Assembly (NCBI GenBank): GCA_963731125.1
Contig: CAVSVP010000033.1
Span: 62,001 to 126,000 of the forward strand
Reading direction: 5' to 3'
Length of the DNA: 64,000 nucleotides
DNA from: CAVSVP01 sp963731125
GTDB taxonomy: Bacteria > Pseudomonadota > Gammaproteobacteria > Competibacterales > Competibacteraceae
Below the pieces are notes generated by a model. The model saw only the letters and a list, made by a program, of their open reading frames with translations, had not been told where the DNA came from and ran no database searches. The position numbers and the translations under genes were made by a program. Below are positions 63,594 to 64,000 of this stretch, in pieces. Positions within the stretch are counted from its first letter, which is position 1. The number at the start of each line of letters is the position of its first letter.

Positions 63594-64000
63594 TTAAAAC
63601 AGCTCCGCCGTAAACTCGGTATGCACCATGCTTTGCAGGCGCGCCACGGTGCGCAGAGCGGCCTTTAAACGCTTGCGTTGCTGAGATGAAAGAATTTCTA
63701 GCGCTACATAAGCGCTAGGCTGGCGGCCCTCATGATAATCCTGCAACTGAGCTCGCAGTAACAGGTCGGTCAAAAACCGGAAGGCTTCTGCTATCGTCTC
63801 GACCAGTTCTTTCTTAAGAGTCCCTCGGTCCTGCAGGGCGGCTAAACGCACCAGAGTTTCGGTGGCCGCAATTCCATCGCGCAGGGCCAAGATACGCACA
63901 CTTTCTATCAACGGGCGAATACCCTTACGTTTGATGTCCAGCTTGCGGTGTCCGCCGGGCAGGCGTTCGCGCTTAAGAGTGCGCAGCGGCGTGATGGCCA
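63594..64000 (-). CDS. DUF294-type nucleotidyltransferase/substrate-binding protein, 3' part
   Basis: The frame reads without a stop to the end of the window, so only the last 135 codons are present. The visible part (KLDIKRKGIRPLIESVRILALRDGI in pieces, then TIAEAFRFLTDLLLRAQL and KAALRTVARLQSMVH) is the C-terminal helical substrate-binding domain that follows CBS and DUF294 nucleotidyltransferase domains in these proteins. Its upstream domains lie outside. Confidence 0.8.
   Translation of the reverse strand, partial: AITPLRTLKRERLPGGHRKLDIKRKGIRPLIESVRILALRDGIAATETLVRLAALQDRGTLKKELVETIAEAFRFLTDLLLRAQLQDYHEGRQPSAYVALEILSSQQRKRLKAALRTVARLQSMVHTEFTAELF

Overview
The window looks like chromosomal DNA of a non-enteric environmental gammaproteobacterium. 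The clues are a PbgA/YejM-type sulfatase, a DUF1249 (YqiB-like) protein, an IscR with the C92/C98/C104 ligand set, TusA, and a Pseudomonas-style REP hairpin at 21991-22057. I see no rRNA, CRISPR array or prophage. There is one tRNA, tRNA-Lys(TTT), at 62237-62312.

Region 1 (1-6.4 kb, + strand): an exported WD40 protein, a CPA1 Na+/H+ antiporter with a C-terminal cyclic-nucleotide-binding domain, and an overlapping pair made of a membrane-anchored dual-specificity-type phosphatase and a PbgA/YejM-like sulfatase. A decayed stretch follows (6.4-7.06 kb).

Region 2 (7.06-17.3 kb) is the most notable part. It is a selenium locus that looks like a selenoneine biosynthesis (sen) cluster. A minus-strand operon encodes an EgtB-like SenA, a fatty-acid-desaturase-like protein, a PhnD/PhnC/PhnE-type ABC importer that probably takes up a selenium oxyanion, and a SelD fused behind an NADH-dehydrogenase-like flavoprotein domain (the SenC role). 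SenB, the selenosugar synthase-type glycosyltransferase, is divergent from senA with 38 bp between them. An FAD-dependent disulfide reductase follows on the + strand. Uptake, activation to selenophosphate, selenosugar formation and C-Se bond formation on hercynine would thus sit together. EgtD, which makes hercynine, is not in the window.

Region 3 (17.3-29.3 kb): a DUF805 stub, a META-domain lipoprotein, an LprI-MliC lysozyme-inhibitor fusion, a membrane protein paired with an arylsulfotransferase-family protein, a cyclopropane fatty acid synthase, an ABC exporter, a transposase remnant, a zinc-ribbon methyltransferase, an AhpD-like remnant, and a DUF3179 gene overlapping a membrane protein gene.

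Region 4 (29.6-41 kb) is accessory DNA scarred by insertions. It holds two DUF547 proteins, an AhpD-like protein, a PQQ-type propeller overlapping a cytochrome P460 gene, a radical SAM enzyme, and three broken genes. A Na+/solute symporter gene is split by a 132-bp MITE with a 6-bp target duplication. A DoxX-like gene is split by an intact IS1182-type element. A GH15 glycosidase gene is frameshifted and truncated.

Region 5 (41-51.4 kb): a PNPOx-MOSC-ferredoxin reductase fusion, a DoxX protein next to a bufferin-type (DUF2282) copper-binding peptide precursor without its usual maturation genes, an SDR dehydrogenase with an intact GH15 enzyme, a YceI/cytochrome b561 pair, and a NodI/NodJ-like ABC exporter.

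Region 6 (51.9-64 kb): a DUF1249 protein, a solitary iscR with a candidate upstream IscR site, a PNPOx-like protein, an SRPBCC protein, two large multi-domain sensory histidine kinases (the second a CheB-CheR-PAS-HK-REC fusion), tRNA-Lys, a TusA-like protein, a nitroreductase, and the 3' end of a DUF294-type nucleotidyltransferase gene that runs off the window.
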